DNA of 6,885 bases. It comes from Pseudomonadales bacterium (GTDB taxonomy: Bacteria; Pseudomonadota; Gammaproteobacteria; Pseudomonadales; Moraxellaceae). Shown here one piece after another: positions 5,632 to 6,885 of the stretch. The stretch is taken from the NCBI GenBank assembly GCA_013043915.1, contig JABEVH010000302.1, positions 1 to 6,885 on the forward strand. The letters run 5' to 3'. Position 1 is the first letter of the stretch; each line of letters opens with the position of its first letter. Under the pieces are notes generated by a model that was given only the letters and a program-made list of their open reading frames with translations, was not told the origin of the DNA and did no database searches. A program made the translations under genes and the position numbers.

Positions 5632-6411
5632 ATGAGTTTGTGGCGTGAGTTGCGAGAAGATGTCGCTTCGGTGTTTGAGCGCGACCCGGCGGCACGAAAT
5701 ACTCTGGAGATATTGCTTAATTATCCTGGAATTCATGCATTGATTTTTCACCGCTTGGCGCATCGCCTCTGGCAATGGAGGCTACTTGGTTTGGCGCGCT
5801 GGCTGTCCACGGTTTCAAGATTTTTGACAGGTATAGAAATTCATCCGGGAGCTCGTATTGGGCGTCGCTGCTTTATCGATCATGGTATGGGCGTAGTCAT
5901 TGGTGAAACGGCAGAGATTGGTGATGACGTAACGCTTTATCATGGTGTTACCTTGGGAGGCACTAGCTGGAACAAAGGTAAGAGGCACCCGACCCTGCAA
6001 AATGGTGTGGTGGTGGGAGCTGGAGCGAAAGTGCTGGGGCCGATTATTGTGGGGGCGGCGGCTCGTATTGGTTCAAACTCAGTGGTGACCAAGGCTGTTC
6101 CTGAGGGGGCAACGGTGGTGGGCAATCCTGGACGCGTCATTATGAAATCAGGGGATCCCCATGAGCAGGCCAGGCTGGATTACGCTCGTCGTATAGGTTT
6201 TCAGGCCTATGGTGCTTCGGCAGACATGCCAGATCCGGTCGTTATTGCTATCCGTTCATTATTGGATCACATGCAGGCAACGGATAAGCGCATGGATGGC
6301 ATGTGCCAGGCCCTGCAGGGTTTATGTAGGGATTTTAATGATGAGATCCCTCCCGCATTAAATTCTGAGGATTTTGCAGTCGTGCGCGATGATTCATCTA
6401 AACTTGACTAA
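5632..6411 (+). CDS. cysE: serine O-acetyltransferase CysE
   Basis: Transfers acetyl from acetyl-CoA to L-serine, making O-acetylserine, the precursor of cysteine. 259 aa, the shorter type found beside iscR in Pseudomonas-like genomes. Residues 1-65 are the helical N-terminal part (WRELREDVASVFERDPAARN). Residues about 66-175 are the left-handed beta-helix of hexapeptide repeats (IEIHPGARIGRRCFIDHGMG, VVIGETAEIGDDV, TVVGNPGRVI). By alignment with E. coli CysE, H84 in the IDHG motif is the catalytic His, D83 a serine-binding residue, and E69 replaces the catalytic-dyad Asp (IEIHP for VDIHP). LGGTSWNKGKRHPTL (108-122) is the active-site/CoA loop. A C-terminal extension of about 85 residues, partly helical, follows. 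Start ATG 5632 has a G-rich ribosome site, AAGGGGGGGG (5614-5623), overlapping the trmJ stop codon; the 16-nt spacer after that stop suggests one transcript with trmJ. The operator for iscR overlaps its stop codon. Confidence 0.97.
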   Translation: MSLWRELREDVASVFERDPAARNTLEILLNYPGIHALIFHRLAHRLWQWRLLGLARWLSTVSRFLTGIEIHPGARIGRRCFIDHGMGVVIGETAEIGDDVTLYHGVTLGGTSWNKGKRHPTLQNGVVVGAGAKVLGPIIVGAAARIGSNSVVTKAVPEGATVVGNPGRVIMKSGDPHEQARLDYARRIGFQAYGASADMPDPVVIAIRSLLDHMQATDKRMDGMCQALQGLCRDFNDEIPPALNSEDFAVVRDDSSKLD

Positions 6412-6424
6412 ATTAGTAGGTTAT
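6400..6424 (+). promoter_or_regulatory. type 1 IscR binding site (operator for iscR)
   Basis: The 25-nt segment fits the E. coli type 1 IscR consensus (ATASYYGACTRWWWYAGTCRRSTAT form) at 22 of 25 positions by my count. The core runs CTTGACTAAATTAGTAGG, with mismatches only at the second base, at AGTA for AGTC, and at the S before the final TAT. It covers the last two cysE codons and its TAA, and overlaps the -35 of the probable iscR promoter. [2Fe-2S]-IscR would be expected to repress here when Fe-S supply is adequate. Confidence 0.75.
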
Positions 6425-6432
6425 GGCATGGT
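6404..6432 (+). promoter_or_regulatory. probable iscR promoter
   Basis: -35 TTGACT (6404-6409), 17-nt spacer, and a weak -10 CATGGT (6427-6432) preceded by TGG, that is an extended TGn element. The start of transcription would fall near 6439, leaving a leader of about 30 nt. The -35 lies within the IscR operator, so repression by occlusion is expected. Confidence 0.55.
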
Positions 6433-6468
6433 GGTGTCATTAGTTTGTAGTAAAGATGGAGGGCCGCC

Positions 6469-6885
6469 ATGCGGCTGACAACGAAAGGTCGATATGCAGT
6501 AACAGCCATGCTTGATCTGGCTTTGCACGGGAGTTATGGCCCTGTCAGTCTTGCTGATATCTCGGTTAGGCAGTCCATCTCGGTCTCTTATCTTGAACAG
6601 TTATTTGCTCGGTTGAGGCGTGCAGAGCTGGTGAGCAGCGTGCGAGGTCCCGGAGGTGGTTACCAGCTCAGCAGGCCAGGAGTTAGCATCGTTATTGCGG
6701 AGATCATTGATGCCGTGGATGAGTCAGTCGATGCGACTCGTTGTGGAGGCCAAGGTGACTGTCAAGAGGGCTTAACCTGCCTGACGCATGAGTTATGGAT
6801 GGATCTCAGTCGGCAAATTCATGGTTTTTTGTCAGCTATCAGTTTGCAGCAACTGGTAGAGAGTCACGAGATAAAGGCCGTTGCC
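6469..6885 (+). CDS. iscR: Fe-S cluster-sensing regulator IscR (3' end outside window)
   Basis: 139 codons are visible of the usual roughly 160; the frame is open at the right edge. It belongs to the Rrf2 family. The N-terminal winged helix begins MRLTTKGRYAVTAMLDLALH, with the recognition region SVSYLEQLFARLR including E43, the residue that in E. coli IscR tunes apo/holo DNA specificity, and the wing RGPGGGYQLSRP (59-70). The [2Fe-2S] ligands are all present at the same numbers as in E. coli: C92, C98, C104 and H107 (RCGGQGDCQEGLTCLTH). Start ATG 6469 has GGAGGG (6458-6463) 5 nt upstream. In relatives iscS, iscU, iscA, hscB, hscA and fdx follow; those would lie beyond this window. Autoregulation is likely through the operator at 6400-6424. 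Confidence 0.97.
   Translation, partial: MRLTTKGRYAVTAMLDLALHGSYGPVSLADISVRQSISVSYLEQLFARLRRAELVSSVRGPGGGYQLSRPGVSIVIAEIIDAVDESVDATRCGGQGDCQEGLTCLTHELWMDLSRQIHGFLSAISLQQLVESHEIKAVA

Noticed and set aside
6430..6455. Possible second IscR site upstream of iscR (around GTCATTAGTTTGTAGTA)
   Set aside because: It cannot be aligned to the type 1 consensus with GACT and AGTC half-sites at correct spacing.

Overview
This window is a chromosomal segment from a gammaproteobacterium of moderate GC (by eye about half). The best taxonomic pointer is the right half: suhB transcribed away from trmJ-cysE-iscR, an order known from Pseudomonas aeruginosa (suhB/trmJ/cysE/iscR, PA3818-PA3815) and relatives. The protein sequences fit the Pseudomonas/Oceanospirillales side of the class rather than the enterics, but I cannot name a genus.

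Layout. (1) 1-756 +: C-terminal part of a conserved membrane protein of unknown function, cut by the left edge. (2) 826-2798 +: a two-gene signalling operon. The first gene encodes a receiver domain fused to a CheC-type phosphatase domain; the second, overlapping it by 4 nt (ATGA), encodes a soluble PAS-GGDEF diguanylate cyclase with an intact active site (GGEEF) and inhibitory site (RxxD). (3) 2813-3298 -: a small exported Ser/Thr/Ala/Gly-rich protein whose mature N-terminus resembles the 'ALQ-x-MDD...Q-D' motif of FilA/DUF6160-type secreted proteins. (4) 3299-3935: a gene-poor stretch of about 640 nt holding a decayed, frameshifted N-terminal piece of an IS200/IS605-type tnpB (minus strand), preceded by a GC-rich hairpin that may be the left end of the lost element. 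(5) 3936-4727 -: suhB. (6) 4854-6885 +: trmJ, cysE and the start of iscR, with iscR running off the right edge.

How the genes work together. The operon in (2) looks like a local c-di-GMP module: an unknown histidine kinase would phosphorylate the receiver, the attached CheC-like domain could dephosphorylate it or another response regulator, and the cyclase would make c-di-GMP. The block in (6) supplies cysteine (CysE makes O-acetylserine) next to the regulator of Fe-S assembly (IscR), the process that consumes cysteine sulfur. A near-consensus type 1 IscR operator straddles the cysE stop codon, overlapping a probable iscR promoter, as expected for negative autoregulation.

The most unusual points are: an in-frame TAG in trmJ exactly where homologues have Gln, followed by 54 perfectly TrmJ-like codons; the receiver-CheC fusion with one canonical and one altered phosphatase centre; and the previously unlabelled tnpB relic. 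I found no CRISPR array, tRNA, rRNA or clearly new multigene system.
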